Assembly: GCF_030252325.1 (NCBI RefSeq)
Contig: NZ_CP126981.1
Location: 4,154,001 to 4,218,000, forward strand
DNA: 64,000 nucleotides
Source of the DNA: Candidatus Mycobacterium wuenschmannii
Lineage (GTDB): Bacteria > Actinomycetota > Actinomycetes > Mycobacteriales > Mycobacteriaceae
Direction of reading: 5' to 3'
Shown: one piece after another, positions 18,300 to 26,830 of the stretch
How positions within the stretch are numbered: position 1 is the first letter of the stretch
How the letters are laid out: every line of letters begins with the position of its first letter
The notes under the pieces: generated by a model
Database searches by the model: none
What the model was told of the DNA's origin: nothing
Seen by the model: only the letters and a program-made list of their open reading frames with translations
Position numbers and translations under genes: made by a program

Positions 18300-18351
18300 C
18301 TTGGGCACTGCCGGCCGCCAGGTCGGTAACCGAATCGAACGAAAGATCCTG

Positions 18352-19452
18352 ATGCAGCTAACTCTTCGACACAACGATCTCGGCTGGGCTCGTCAGACCG
18401 CCACGACGCTCAGCGGTGTCCGCGCACGCACTGTTGCGGCCGGTATCGCCGTGGTCGGCGCGAGCGTGATCGCAGCGGTGCCCGCGATCCAACACCCGGC
18501 GGGCCCGCAGCACCGCGATGTGCAACTCGTCAATTCCGGCGACATTATCGAGGTGCTCGGCTCGGCGGCGGCGAATTTGGCCGAGCGTCAAACCGAGATC
18601 GCCGCCAGCGATCTCCCCGCTACCTTGACGGGCCTGACGACGGAATACTCGACCAGAATCAGTGAGAGTTTCGCCGAATCGGGCGCTGCTCTGCAGTCGG
18701 CGATCGCGCAATTTCCCACTGTCCTACAAGAGGTTTCGGCCCTGTACGCCGAAGGCAACGCGCTGGAGGCGTTCACGGACCTCAACGGCTTCTTCCTGCG
18801 CCAAGGTCTCGGGGGCATCGGCCGGCCGCTGTTCGACCTGCTTGACAGCACTCGTCCGGACGGCACCGGCGGGGTGGGCATCATCGGCGAACTGTCGCAG
18901 CTGTCGACCAACGTCACCCAGCAGTTGTTCAGTGTCGAGACCTTCCGAGGTGCGAGCTACGCACTTCTCGCGCCGTCCATCACCGCGGGGTTCCGGGCAT
19001 CGCTGGAGACCGATGCCTACACCGATCAGCTCGAAGCTGGGGATACCGCGGGCGCGCTGAACACGTTGTTTCAAGCGCCCGTTCGGATCTTGGATGCCTT
19101 CTTGAACGGAGACAACTTCGATGGGACGGTAATCGATCTGGAAGATGAGCCGTTCCCGGGCATCTTCACCGAAGCGGGCCCGATCGATTTCTTCTTCCGC
19201 ATCCTCCCCGACAGCATCGCGGAGGCTCTCGGGGGCCCGTCCGGAGGTGACGCCGCAGCCGCGGCGACCGACCTCAGTTTGGTGGAAGACGTGACGTCGA
19301 TCTTCGACGCGTCGTCACTGTTCGACGCATCTTCATGGCTGGACGCATCGTCATGGTTCGACGTGTCGTCATGGTTCGACGAGGGAATGCTCCTCGCTGC
19401 GATCGATCCGGGCGACATCATCAATGCTGTCACCGCTGAATTGGCCATTTAG
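18352..19452 (+). CDS. Exported mycobacterial protein with C-terminal hexapeptide repeats
   Basis: A 366-residue protein. The ATG at 18352 starts MQLTLRHNDLGWARQ and gives an Arg-containing N-terminus, then a hydrophobic segment (VAAGIAVVGASVIAAVPAIQ) typical of exported mycobacterial proteins of no known function. The body is acidic and mainly helical (NLAERQTEIAASDLPATLTG). Near the C-terminus five hexapeptides follow each other, consensus [IWL][FL]DASS (about 19299-19383), ending WFDEG. The protein has no Cys. Two possible iron boxes lie just upstream, so iron-responsive expression is possible. A strong hairpin follows the stop codon. The function is not recognised. Confidence 0.8.
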   Translation: MQLTLRHNDLGWARQTATTLSGVRARTVAAGIAVVGASVIAAVPAIQHPAGPQHRDVQLVNSGDIIEVLGSAAANLAERQTEIAASDLPATLTGLTTEYSTRISESFAESGAALQSAIAQFPTVLQEVSALYAEGNALEAFTDLNGFFLRQGLGGIGRPLFDLLDSTRPDGTGGVGIIGELSQLSTNVTQQLFSVETFRGASYALLAPSITAGFRASLETDAYTDQLEAGDTAGALNTLFQAPVRILDAFLNGDNFDGTVIDLEDEPFPGIFTEAGPIDFFFRILPDSIAEALGGPSGGDAAAAATDLSLVEDVTSIFDASSLFDASSWLDASSWFDVSSWFDEGMLLAAIDPGDIINAVTAELAI

Positions 19453-19458
19453 CGCACT

Positions 19459-19492
19459 GGGCGGCGGGAGGTAAGCACCCCTCCCGCCGCCC
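19459..19492 (+). terminator. Strong hairpin terminator
   Basis: A perfect 13-bp stem (GGGCGGCGGGAGG pairing with CCTCCCGCCGCCC) closes an 8-base loop, starting 6 bases after the stop codon of the exported protein gene. It has no U-run, as is common for mycobacterial terminators. Confidence 0.75.
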
Positions 19493-19703
19493 ACCCGCGG
19501 TCGCTACCGCCGTTCCCGCCCAACGGTTTTCGAGACGCGTGCAGGAGCAGCGCCACGACGGACCGCCGCGAGTGTTTCGGCCATGGTCTTCAGGTCCTGA
19601 GGACCGAAAGCAGCAATCGAATTTGAAAGGGATGGAACACCCTTCGCCGCTGCCTGTCGTGTGCTTAACCTTCGTTGCCGAGTGAAGACGAAGGGACGAC
19701 CAC

Positions 19704-20075
19704 ATGTTCACGCAGCGCACCGTTATCGCAATCCTCGCCGGCGTAGGCGCCAGCGCTCTCGTCGCAGTCGCTCCGATAGCCGGTGCCGACGACCCGCTTT
19801 GCGAGCAGAAGCCGCCGGACCAACGGCAGCAATGCGAGCAGAACCCGGGTGCGGGTATTCCGGACCAGATTGCCGACGCCGCGCAGCGTGGGCCACAACT
19901 GGTCAAGCCATTCATCGATCCGAAGACGGGCAAGGTCAACCCGGGACCGGTCGGCGTGCGTGCGCTCATCAACGGAGTCGATACCTGCATGCCGGCCGGT
20001 ACTCCCGCTCCTTTGGGAGCCGACGTGCAGCCGGTTCCGGGCGACCCGACCGGGCACTGCATACTCGGGTCGTAG
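19704..20075 (+). CDS. Small secreted Cys-containing protein
   Basis: A 123-residue protein starting MFTQRTVIAILAGVGASALV, a signal peptide cleaved after about residue 28 (IAGA before DDPLCEQ). The mature 95 residues are Pro-rich with four Cys (DPLCEQKP, QQCEQN, DTCMPAG, HCILGS), which could form two disulphides. A purine-rich ribosome site (GAAGGGA) precedes the ATG. This is a common type of small mycobacterial exported protein with no known function. It is followed after 21 bases by the DNA-glycosylase-like gene, so the two may be co-transcribed, although no functional link is apparent. Confidence 0.8.
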   Translation: MFTQRTVIAILAGVGASALVAVAPIAGADDPLCEQKPPDQRQQCEQNPGAGIPDQIADAAQRGPQLVKPFIDPKTGKVNPGPVGVRALINGVDTCMPAGTPAPLGADVQPVPGDPTGHCILGS

Positions 20076-20096
20076 GCAGAGCAAGGGGGCCATGCG

Positions 20097-20747
20097 ATGT
20101 CGCCGACACGCAGTGATCGCCGGCGGCGGGACCACGACATGCTGGCCCAGCGAATCAAGGCGTGCAAGAAGTGCGGCGACGACATGAACGTGGAAGCCAA
20201 GACACAATCGTCGCCGGCCTACGGCGACATAGATTCACCGGTCGTCGTAGTGGGTCAGAGCCTTTGCGGTCCATGCATGAAAAAGCAGCAACCGTTCTAC
20301 GGTGGCAGCGGAAAGCACCTAGACCGAGCTCTCGAGCGAGCCGGCCTTCGAAAAGAGATGATCTACACGACCAACGTCGTGCACTGTCATCCCGAGAAGA
20401 ATGTTGCCTCCACGCGCGAGTGGATCGACAACTGTGCGCCCTATCTACGGGAAGAGCTTGCGATCGTGCAGCCTCGCGTGGCAGTCGGTTTCGGCGACGA
20501 CGCACACGATGCATTGCGACAAATCTTTCCAAATTCGACAGAGCTGACCTGGCCGCCGAGAGCCGTGGCCGGATCCGCGCCACGTCGGGGCCAGAGTCCC
20601 GCTCTCTTGTTTCCGCCGCACCCCGGATCATTTCGGTGGATCCCCACTGCGGACGGAAAGCGCGCGAGAGCGGTTGAAGAGTGGGAAAGCTGCCTAGCGC
20701 GAGTCTTCGCGTGGTCGTTCGACCTCGAGCCCACCTGGAGCCGATGA
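20097..20747 (+). CDS. Divergent uracil-DNA glycosylase superfamily protein
   Basis: A 216-residue protein of the UDG superfamily, closest in layout to the Fe-S-containing family 4/5 enzymes. Seen in order: an N-terminal CKKCG pair (residues 23-26), the active-site loop VVVVGQSLCGPCMKKQQPFY followed by GGSGKHLDRALERAGL, YTTNVVHCHPEKN, a further Cys in WIDNCAPYL, VAVGFG, and a late HPGS equivalent to the family's His-Pro-Ser motif. Four Cys in matching places could hold a 4Fe-4S cluster. The usual GEAPG is replaced by GQSLCGPC, so activity on uracil is uncertain. The ATG at 20097 follows AAGGGGG. The stop codon lies within the 3' end of the convergent tRNA gene. Confidence 0.8.
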   Translation: MSPTRSDRRRRDHDMLAQRIKACKKCGDDMNVEAKTQSSPAYGDIDSPVVVVGQSLCGPCMKKQQPFYGGSGKHLDRALERAGLRKEMIYTTNVVHCHPEKNVASTREWIDNCAPYLREELAIVQPRVAVGFGDDAHDALRQIFPNSTELTWPPRAVAGSAPRRGQSPALLFPPHPGSFRWIPTADGKRARAVEEWESCLARVFAWSFDLEPTWSR

Positions 20748-20809
20748 CGGGAATCGAACCCGCGTATTCAGCTTGGGAAGCTGATGTTCTGCCATTGAAC
20801 TACATCGGC
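20739..20809 (-). tRNA. tRNA-Gly (anticodon CCC)
   Basis: A complete 71-base cloverleaf on the minus strand. The acceptor stem is 7 perfect pairs (GCCGATG with CATCGGC). The anticodon stem TCAGC/GCTGA carries the loop TTCCCAA, giving anticodon CCC, and the T arm contains TTCGATT. CCA is not encoded. It overlaps the last 9 bases of the convergent glycosylase-like gene. Confidence 0.95.
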
Positions 20810-20865
20810 AATGTTGCCTGGGAAGGCTAGCACTCGCGGGGCATCCCAGCGGCTACGCTCGTCGC

Positions 20866-21435
20866 GTGCTGCTTTCCGATCGCGATCTCAGGGCCGAAAT
20901 CGCCGCCGGCCGGTTGGGAATCGACCCGTTCGAGGACGCCCTGGTCCAACCGTCCAGCGTCGACGTCCGCCTCGACAGCTTGTTCCGGGTGTTCAACAAC
21001 ACCCGCTACACCCACATCGACCCGAAGCAGCAGCAAGACGAGTTGACCACGCTGGTGGAGCCGGCCGAGGGTGAACCATTCGTACTGCATCCCGGCGAGT
21101 TCGTTCTTGGGTCAACCCTCGAAACGTGCACGCTCCCTGAGGATTTGGCCGGCCGGCTCGAGGGCAAGTCCTCGCTCGGCCGACTGGGTTTGCTGACGCA
21201 CTCGACCGCCGGCTTCATCGATCCCGGCTTCAGCGGACACATCACCCTGGAGCTCTCCAACGTCGCGAACCTGCCGATCACGCTGTGGCCCGGCATGAAG
21301 ATCGGACAGCTCTGCATCCTGCGGCTGACCAGTCCGGCCGAGCATCCGTATGGCAGCGATTCGGTCGGGTCGAAGTATCAGGGCCAGCGCGGTCCCACGC
21401 CGTCGCGGTCCTATCTGAACTTCGTCAAAGACTGA
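20866..21435 (+). CDS. dcd: dCTP deaminase (dUMP-forming type)
   Basis: A 189-residue enzyme of the dCTP deaminase/dUTPase fold. Diagnostic stretches are [30 protein letters not shown] (substrate loop), [20 protein letters not shown] with the catalytic Glu, and the C-terminal [12 protein letters not shown] lid. Mycobacterial Dcd is bifunctional, converting dCTP directly to dUMP for thymidylate synthesis, and this sequence is of that kind. The start is GTG. The gene follows tRNA-Gly and is 42 bases ahead of the ammonium transporter gene. Its 3' end appears again, decayed, at 22771-22809. Confidence 0.97.
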   Translation: MLLSDRDLRAEIAAGRLGIDPFEDALVQPSSVDVRLDSLFRVFNNTRYTHIDPKQQQDELTTLVEPAEGEPFVLHPGEFVLGSTLETCTLPEDLAGRLEGKSSLGRLGLLTHSTAGFIDPGFSGHITLELSNVANLPITLWPGMKIGQLCILRLTSPAEHPYGSDSVGSKYQGQRGPTPSRSYLNFVKD

Positions 21436-21477
21436 GCCAACGCGCGGCAGCGGCGATTCGGCCTTATTCTCCTTCGA

Positions 21478-22755
21478 ATGCAGCAAGTCGATCCCGCCGC
21501 GACTGCCTGGCTACTAGCCAGCACAGCCCTGGTGATGCTGATGACGCCGGGGCTGGCGATCTTCTACGGCGGCATGGTGCGCACCGCCGGTGTCCTGAAC
21601 ATGATCATGATGAGCTTCATCGCGATCCCGCTCGTGACGGTGGCGTGGCTGCTTGTCGGCTACTCGCTGGCGTTCTCCGGCGACGGCGGCGGGTTCGGTC
21701 TCATCGGCGATCTCGCCCACATCGGGATGGCGGGCATCGGCCCCGGCACCTTGCACGGCGCTGTTCCCGAACTGCTGTTCGCCACCTTCCAGCTCACATT
21801 CGCGATCATCACCGCCGCACTGGTCAGCGGCGCGATCGCCGACCGCGCGCGGTTCTCCGCCTGGGTGGTGTTCGTCCCCGTGTGGGCCATCGCCGTCTAC
21901 TCCGTCGTTGCGCACTGGGTGTGGAACCCGCACGGCTGGATGTTCAAGCTCGGCGTGCTCGACTACGCCGGCGGCCTCGTCGTCGAAATCGTCTCCGGCG
22001 CCTCAGCGCTGGCGCTCGCCCTGGTCCTGGGTCCGCGTATCGGCTTCATGAAGGACGCCATGCGCCCGCACAACCTGCCCTTCGTGTTGCTCGGTGTGGG
22101 CCTGCTGTGGTTCGGCTGGTTCGGTTTCAACGCCGGGTCGGCGCTGGCCGCCAACGGCTTAGCCGCGGCGATCTTTCTCAACACGCTGGTAGCAGGATGT
22201 GTCGGCATGCTTGGTTGGCTGGCCGTTGAGAAGATCCGCGACGGGCGGCCGACGACGTTCGGTGCGGCGTCCGGTGTCGTCGCGGGCCTCGTTGCGATCA
22301 CGCCCTCCTGCGGCACGGTCAACACCCTGGGTGCGGTCGCCGTTGGACTGGCTGCGGGCATCGTGTGCTCGTTCGCGATCACCCTCAAGTTCAAGTTCGG
22401 CTACGACGACTCGCTTGACGTCGTCGGCGTGCACTTCGTCGGAGGTGTCGTCGGGGTGCTGCTCATCGGAATGCTCGCCACGGATGTCATGACCGGCGGC
22501 GCGTCGGGTCTCGTCTACGGCGGCGGATTTCTTCAGTTCGGCAAGCAGGCCCTGGCGGCCGCCGTCGTCGCGGTCTACGCGTTCGGGATGTCGTTTCTGC
22601 TGGCCAAAATCGTCGATCGGTTCTTCGGCTTCCGCGTCAGCCCTGAGGACGAGACGGCGGGGATCGACTTCAGCGAACATGCCGAGACTGCGTACGCCGA
22701 GGGTGTGCACGGCCATCTGGCCTCACGCCGCCCGTCGGCGATCGGCGATCACTGA
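21478..22755 (+). CDS. amt: Ammonium transporter with Glu in place of first twin-His residue
   Basis: A 425-residue inner-membrane ammonium transporter with the usual 11 or so helices. Family signatures are FYGGMVRTAGVLNMIMMSFI and DVVGVHFVGGVVGVLLIG. In characterised Amt proteins two histidines line the pore (E. coli AmtB H168 in FAGGTVVHI and H318). Here the first position reads DYAGGLVVEIVSG, with Glu170 instead of His, whereas the second, His319, is kept. A Glu at this site is known in yeast Mep1 and Mep3. The codon is GAA at 21985-21987. No glnK or glnB gene lies downstream, unlike many bacterial amt loci. Confidence 0.96.
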   Translation: MQQVDPAATAWLLASTALVMLMTPGLAIFYGGMVRTAGVLNMIMMSFIAIPLVTVAWLLVGYSLAFSGDGGGFGLIGDLAHIGMAGIGPGTLHGAVPELLFATFQLTFAIITAALVSGAIADRARFSAWVVFVPVWAIAVYSVVAHWVWNPHGWMFKLGVLDYAGGLVVEIVSGASALALALVLGPRIGFMKDAMRPHNLPFVLLGVGLLWFGWFGFNAGSALAANGLAAAIFLNTLVAGCVGMLGWLAVEKIRDGRPTTFGAASGVVAGLVAITPSCGTVNTLGAVAVGLAAGIVCSFAITLKFKFGYDDSLDVVGVHFVGGVVGVLLIGMLATDVMTGGASGLVYGGGFLQFGKQALAAAVVAVYAFGMSFLLAKIVDRFFGFRVSPEDETAGIDFSEHAETAYAEGVHGHLASRRPSAIGDH

Positions 22756-22770
22756 GCGGCGACACGGGGT

Positions 22771-22809
22771 CGCGGTCCGACGCCGTCGAGGTCTATCTGA
22801 ATTTCATAA
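22771..22809 (+). repeat. Decayed duplicate of the dcd 3' end
   Basis: Bases 22771-22809 resemble 21388-21428, the last codons of dcd ([12 protein letters not shown]). About 35 of 41 aligned positions agree, with two single-base gaps, so the copy is out of frame. It lies 16 bases after the amt stop codon. Confidence 0.65.
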
Positions 22810-22931
22810 GCTCTGCTTAACTTCGGCTGCCCCACCGCACAGCTTGCGCGGAGAATATTCAGGAGTAGCGCCGGACGCGGTGTTGCCTCCGCCCAAAACC
22901 GTGGCGCGCTGCGAAAGGTTCTGGAGGCGCG

Positions 22932-24875
22932 GTGGATATCGTGCTCGGGGTGTCGATGGCACCCACATCGGTTCGAATGCTGCTGGTAGAAGGTGAAGAC
23001 GCCGACGGCGTCACCGTGGAAGACAATCAATTCGCCTTCACCGCGGACGACGATGCGGCGACACTGAGCGCCGCCGATCAGGTGATCTCGGCGATCCTGG
23101 GAACCCGCGAAGGCGCAATCGAGGCCGGCCACGCCCTCACGTCGACCGGCGTCACATGGACCGATCCGGTGGACGCCGCCGCCCTGCGCGACGCGCTCGC
23201 CACCCGCAAGGTCGAGAACGTCATGCTGGTGTCGTCCTTCATGGCCGCGGCCGCGTTGGCACAGACGGTCGGTTGCACGGTCGGCGACACGCACACCGCG
23301 CTGCTTTTCCTCGAACCCGACACCGCGACGCTGGCGATCGTCGACTCCGCCGACGGTTCCATCACCGACGTCCACAAAGAGTTGATGTCGGGCGGCCACA
23401 GCATCACCGAATTGGCCGGCATGGTGGCCGGTTTGGAGTCGCTGGAAACCCGCCCGCAGAGCGTGTTCATCGTCGGATCCGGCGTCGACGTCGCGACGAT
23501 CAAGCCCCAATTGGAAGCTGCCACAGCACTTCCCGTCACCGCCGCCGAGGAACCCGACACCGCGCTCGCGTGGGGCGCCGCTCTGGCGTCGGCCAACGCT
23601 CCGCTGTTCGCCTCGTCGACGGCGGCGCTGGCTTACGCGCTCGATCCCGGTACGGGCGCGATAGACCCGTATGCCGTAGCACCGGGATACCTTGCGGCGC
23701 CGGATGTTCCGTTAGGCGCTACGCCGGGCGAGGACGATCTGGCCTACAGCGCGGTACCGGATGAGGATGCCGACGCGCACACCATTGCCCAGGATCCGTT
23801 GGGTGATCAGCATTTCGACGACGAACACTTCGGCGACGAGCCCGGGCGACGCCCACTCGTGCTGGTCGGCAGCATCCTTGCGGTTGCCTTCGTCGCGGCC
23901 GCCCTGTCGCTGGAAGTGGCTCTGGCGCTTGGTATTAAGCCCAGCGTTGCGCTGCTGCCGAGGCCGCTGCAGAACCTGATCATTCAGTCGCCGGTTCCCG
24001 CCGCGCCGCCGGCCCCGGCTTCGGCTCCGGCTCCGGCTCCGGCGAGCGTCGACGTTCCCGCGGTCGCGGTCCCGCCCGCGAATGTGCCGATCCCGGCGGC
24101 CCTGCCACCGGCGCCGGCGGCCCCTGCTCCCGCGCCGCCGCCGGCCGCACTGCCGATTCCGGCCCCGGCGCCGATCATCGAGGCTCCGCCGCTACCGGCC
24201 GCACCGCCACCTGCCCCCGTGGTCGCGGCACCGCCGGTTTTCGTCCCGCTACCGGTGCCGATCCCCGTGCAGCGACCGAATCCCGTCCACGTGGGTCCGG
24301 TGCGCGGGCCGACGCCGCCCGTGCACGTGCCCCCGGCGCCCCCGCCCGTGCAGCTTCCGGACCCGAAGCCACCGGTCAGCGTGCCGCAGCCGCCCGTGGT
24401 CGTCCCGCCGGTCGTCGTCCCGCCGGTCCAGCCTCCGGTGCAACAACCGGATCCTGTGCGCCCGCAGTCGCCGCCGCTCATTCCGGGGCTACCGGGTCTG
24501 CCGGAGTTGGGCATTCCGGGGCTTCCGGGCATACCGGCGCCCGGTGTGCCGCAAGGCCCGTCGCAGCACTCTCCGGGCGGGAACCCGGGCGGCTCCGGCG
24601 GCAACCCCAGCGGCATTGGCGGTAACCCCGGCGGTTTCGGCGGGGGACCGGGTGGCTTTGGCGGCAATCCCGGCGGTAACCACGGCGGCTTCGGCGGGGG
24701 TCCAGGCGGGTTTGGCGGCGGCAACCCTGGCGGCGGTCCGAGCGGTGGCCACGGCTCCGGCGGGTTTGGCGGCGGCGGCTTCGGTAGCGGCGGATTTGGT
24801 GGTGGCGGGCACAGCGGAGGCTTCGGCGGCGGTGGCTTCGGTGGCGGCGGCCACGGCGGCGGTGGACACCACTAG
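22932..24875 (+). CDS. Actin/Hsp70-like N-domain, membrane helix, Pro/Gly-rich tail (paralogue 1)
   Basis: A 647-residue protein, first of three tandem paralogues of a mycobacterial family (I think DUF7159). It starts at GTG after GGAGG. Residues 1 to about 300 have the outline of a degenerate actin/Hsp70-like fold: VLGVSMAPTSVRMLLVEG at the phosphate-1 position, FLEPDTATLAIVDSADGS at phosphate-2, and VFIVGSGVDV with DTALAWGAAL at the adenosine motif. The acidic catalytic residues are weak or missing. A single membrane helix follows (about 307-335). Then come about 200 residues rich in Pro, Ala and Val and a tail of GGFGG-type repeats ending HGGGGHH. With no signal peptide, the N-domain should be cytosolic and the tail in the wall. 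Function unknown. Confidence 0.85.
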   Translation: MDIVLGVSMAPTSVRMLLVEGEDADGVTVEDNQFAFTADDDAATLSAADQVISAILGTREGAIEAGHALTSTGVTWTDPVDAAALRDALATRKVENVMLVSSFMAAAALAQTVGCTVGDTHTALLFLEPDTATLAIVDSADGSITDVHKELMSGGHSITELAGMVAGLESLETRPQSVFIVGSGVDVATIKPQLEAATALPVTAAEEPDTALAWGAALASANAPLFASSTAALAYALDPGTGAIDPYAVAPGYLAAPDVPLGATPGEDDLAYSAVPDEDADAHTIAQDPLGDQHFDDEHFGDEPGRRPLVLVGSILAVAFVAAALSLEVALALGIKPSVALLPRPLQNLIIQSPVPAAPPAPASAPAPAPASVDVPAVAVPPANVPIPAALPPAPAAPAPAPPPAALPIPAPAPIIEAPPLPAAPPPAPVVAAPPVFVPLPVPIPVQRPNPVHVGPVRGPTPPVHVPPAPPPVQLPDPKPPVSVPQPPVVVPPVVVPPVQPPVQQPDPVRPQSPPLIPGLPGLPELGIPGLPGIPAPGVPQGPSQHSPGGNPGGSGGNPSGIGGNPGGFGGGPGGFGGNPGGNHGGFGGGPGGFGGGNPGGGPSGGHGSGGFGGGGFGSGGFGGGGHSGGFGGGGFGGGGHGGGGHH

Positions 24876-25094
24876 CCCGGTGGCCCGAACCGTGAGAAGG
24901 TAAAATCGGCTACGAAGAGTCGGCCCCGGGGGCTTCAGTGGACAGTCGTCCCTGGCCACTTCTTCATAGAAAACAGCTAGGTCCGCGGTAGTTTTGCCGC
25001 GTTCCGGAGTGGCAATAACGTCTGTGTTCGCGGCCGTGAACGGCGCGCTTTTTCAGACGGCCCGCGGACGACTAGCGAAGTGGCGGGAGGATTG

Positions 25095-26695
25095 GTGGAC
25101 ACCGTACTCGGTGTGTCGATGGCGCCCACTGCGGTCCGCATCGTGCTGGTCGAGGGACAAAATGCCGACGGCGCGACCGTCGATGAAGACAATTTCGCCG
25201 TCAGCGGCAACGAAGATCCAGCAACGTTCAGCGGGCCGGACCAGGTGGTCGCGGCGATTCTTGGCACCCGCGAGGGGGCCAACGAAGCCGGCTACGACCT
25301 GCTGTCGACGGGTGTGACCTGGACCGACCAGCATGCCGCCGCCGAGCTGCGCGACGTGCTGGCCGCCCGCAAGGTCGAGAACGTGATGCTGGTGTCGTCG
25401 TTTCTGGCCGCCGCGGCGCTGGCGCAGTCGATGGGCAGCGCCACCGGTTACGCCCGCAACGCCCTGCTCTACGTCGAGCCCGACACCGCCACTTTGGCCG
25501 TGGTGAACACCACCGACGGCTCGATCATCGATGTGCAGCGCGAGCAGCTGCCCGACGACGACGACCAGGCGGTGGCTGCGCTGGTCAATCTGGTCTCCGC
25601 CGCCGGAGAACACGACCAGAACCCCGAAGGCCTGCTGGTGGTGGGCGCGGGAGTCGACATTCCATTGATCAAGCCGGCCCTCGAAGACGCGGCCTCGCTC
25701 CCCTTGAGCGTGCCCGACCATCCCGAGACGGCACTGGCCCGCGGCGCCGCGCTCGCGTCGGCCCACGCGCCGCTGTTCGCCTCGTCGACCGCGGCGTTGG
25801 CGTATGCGCTGGACCCGGGCACCGGCTCGGTCAGCCAACACGTGGACGCGCCCGGCTACCTGGCCGTTGCCGAGGCCGCCGTACCCGACCCGGATGCGGG
25901 TGCGGACGCGCTGGCCTACAGCGCCGTCGCCGACGACTCGGCGGCCGTGTACACCCAGCTGGGTCCCGATGCGTACGAACCCGAAGACTTCACCACCGGG
26001 ATGTACCCCGACTTCGGTCGGCTGCAGCAGGAACACGAGAGCCGCCGGCCGTTCCTGGTGGCGATGGGCGTGCTACTCGTCTTCGTCACCGGCGTGATGG
26101 GGCTGGTGATCTCGCTCGCGTTCAGCATCCGGCCGTCGGCCAACACCCGACCCAGCCTCAGCCACAACGTGATTGCACCGGCCCGCATCCCGGCTCCCGC
26201 CGCGCCTCCAGCGCCCGCGCCGGTGCCGGAGGCCGCTCCGATCCCGGCGGCCGTCCCGGCACCCGCTCAGATCCCCGCCCCGGCGCCGCCGCCTGCGTTT
26301 GCACCCGCCCCGGCGCCGCCGCCGATCTTCGCCCCACCCCGCCGGCGGTCGTGCCGGCGCCGATCCCGATTCCGATCGCCCCGATTCCCGGCCTGGTGCC
26401 GGGGCCGGGCTGGGGAGGACCCCCCGACCGCGGTCCCGGCTGGGGTGGTCCGGGCGGCCCAGGGCGCGGACCCGACTGGGGTGGTCCCGGGCGTGGGCGC
26501 GGTCCCGACTGGGGCGGCCCAGGACGCGGCCCCGGCCCGAAAGGCCCAGGTTGGGGCGGTCCTGGCGGCGGCAAAGGGAAGGGCGGCTTCCCGGGCATTC
26601 CCGGTATCCCGGGCTTCGGTCACGGCGGTGGCGGCGGCTGGGGCAAGGGCGGCGGCGGCTGGGGCCATGGCGGCCACGGCGGCCACGGCCACTGA
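25095..26695 (+). CDS. Actin/Hsp70-like N-domain protein (paralogue 2), frame break
   Basis: Second paralogue. The GTG at 25095 is chosen because it aligns with both sister proteins (MDTVLGVSMAPTAVR) and follows GGGAGG by 5 bases. Domain order is the same: N-domain 1-310, membrane helix about 317-340 (RRPFLVAMGVLLVFVTGV), Pro-Ala stalk, Gly-rich tail. As written, the frame runs into an Arg-rich sequence after PPIFAPP and stops at 26741. One extra C in the run 26337-26340 would restore the family-like text PIPIPIAPIPGLVPGPGWGG and the tail GGWGHGGHGGHGH, ending at 26695 (533 residues). Either the sequence lost a base here or the gene is frameshifted. Confidence 0.8.
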
Positions 26696-26830
26696 CACGC
26701 GCGACCGCATAGGGAAAACAACCCATAGCCGCGTGGTCTGACCAGTCGGTATCGTCGTACTAGCAGACATCGAGCTCACTGCTCACGCCGCTGGACACCT
26801 GTTTGGCAAGCGAGCAGTTTTGGAGGAGAA

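Larger units (their letters stand above)
17949..18351. other. 403-base intergenic region with AT-rich promoter segment
   Basis: No convincing gene is seen here. The region contrasts with the rest of the window in having an AT-rich stretch (about 18235-18300) directly before the next gene. Within it lie two IdeR/DtxR-like boxes and possible -10 sequences such as TATTAA or TAAGAT. Upstream (about 18000-18230) nothing further was recognised. Confidence 0.6.

Noticed and set aside
24000..24724. Long Gly/Pro-rich minus-strand frame opposite paralogue 1
   Set aside because: It is the reverse reading of Pro codons as Gly and has no start context.
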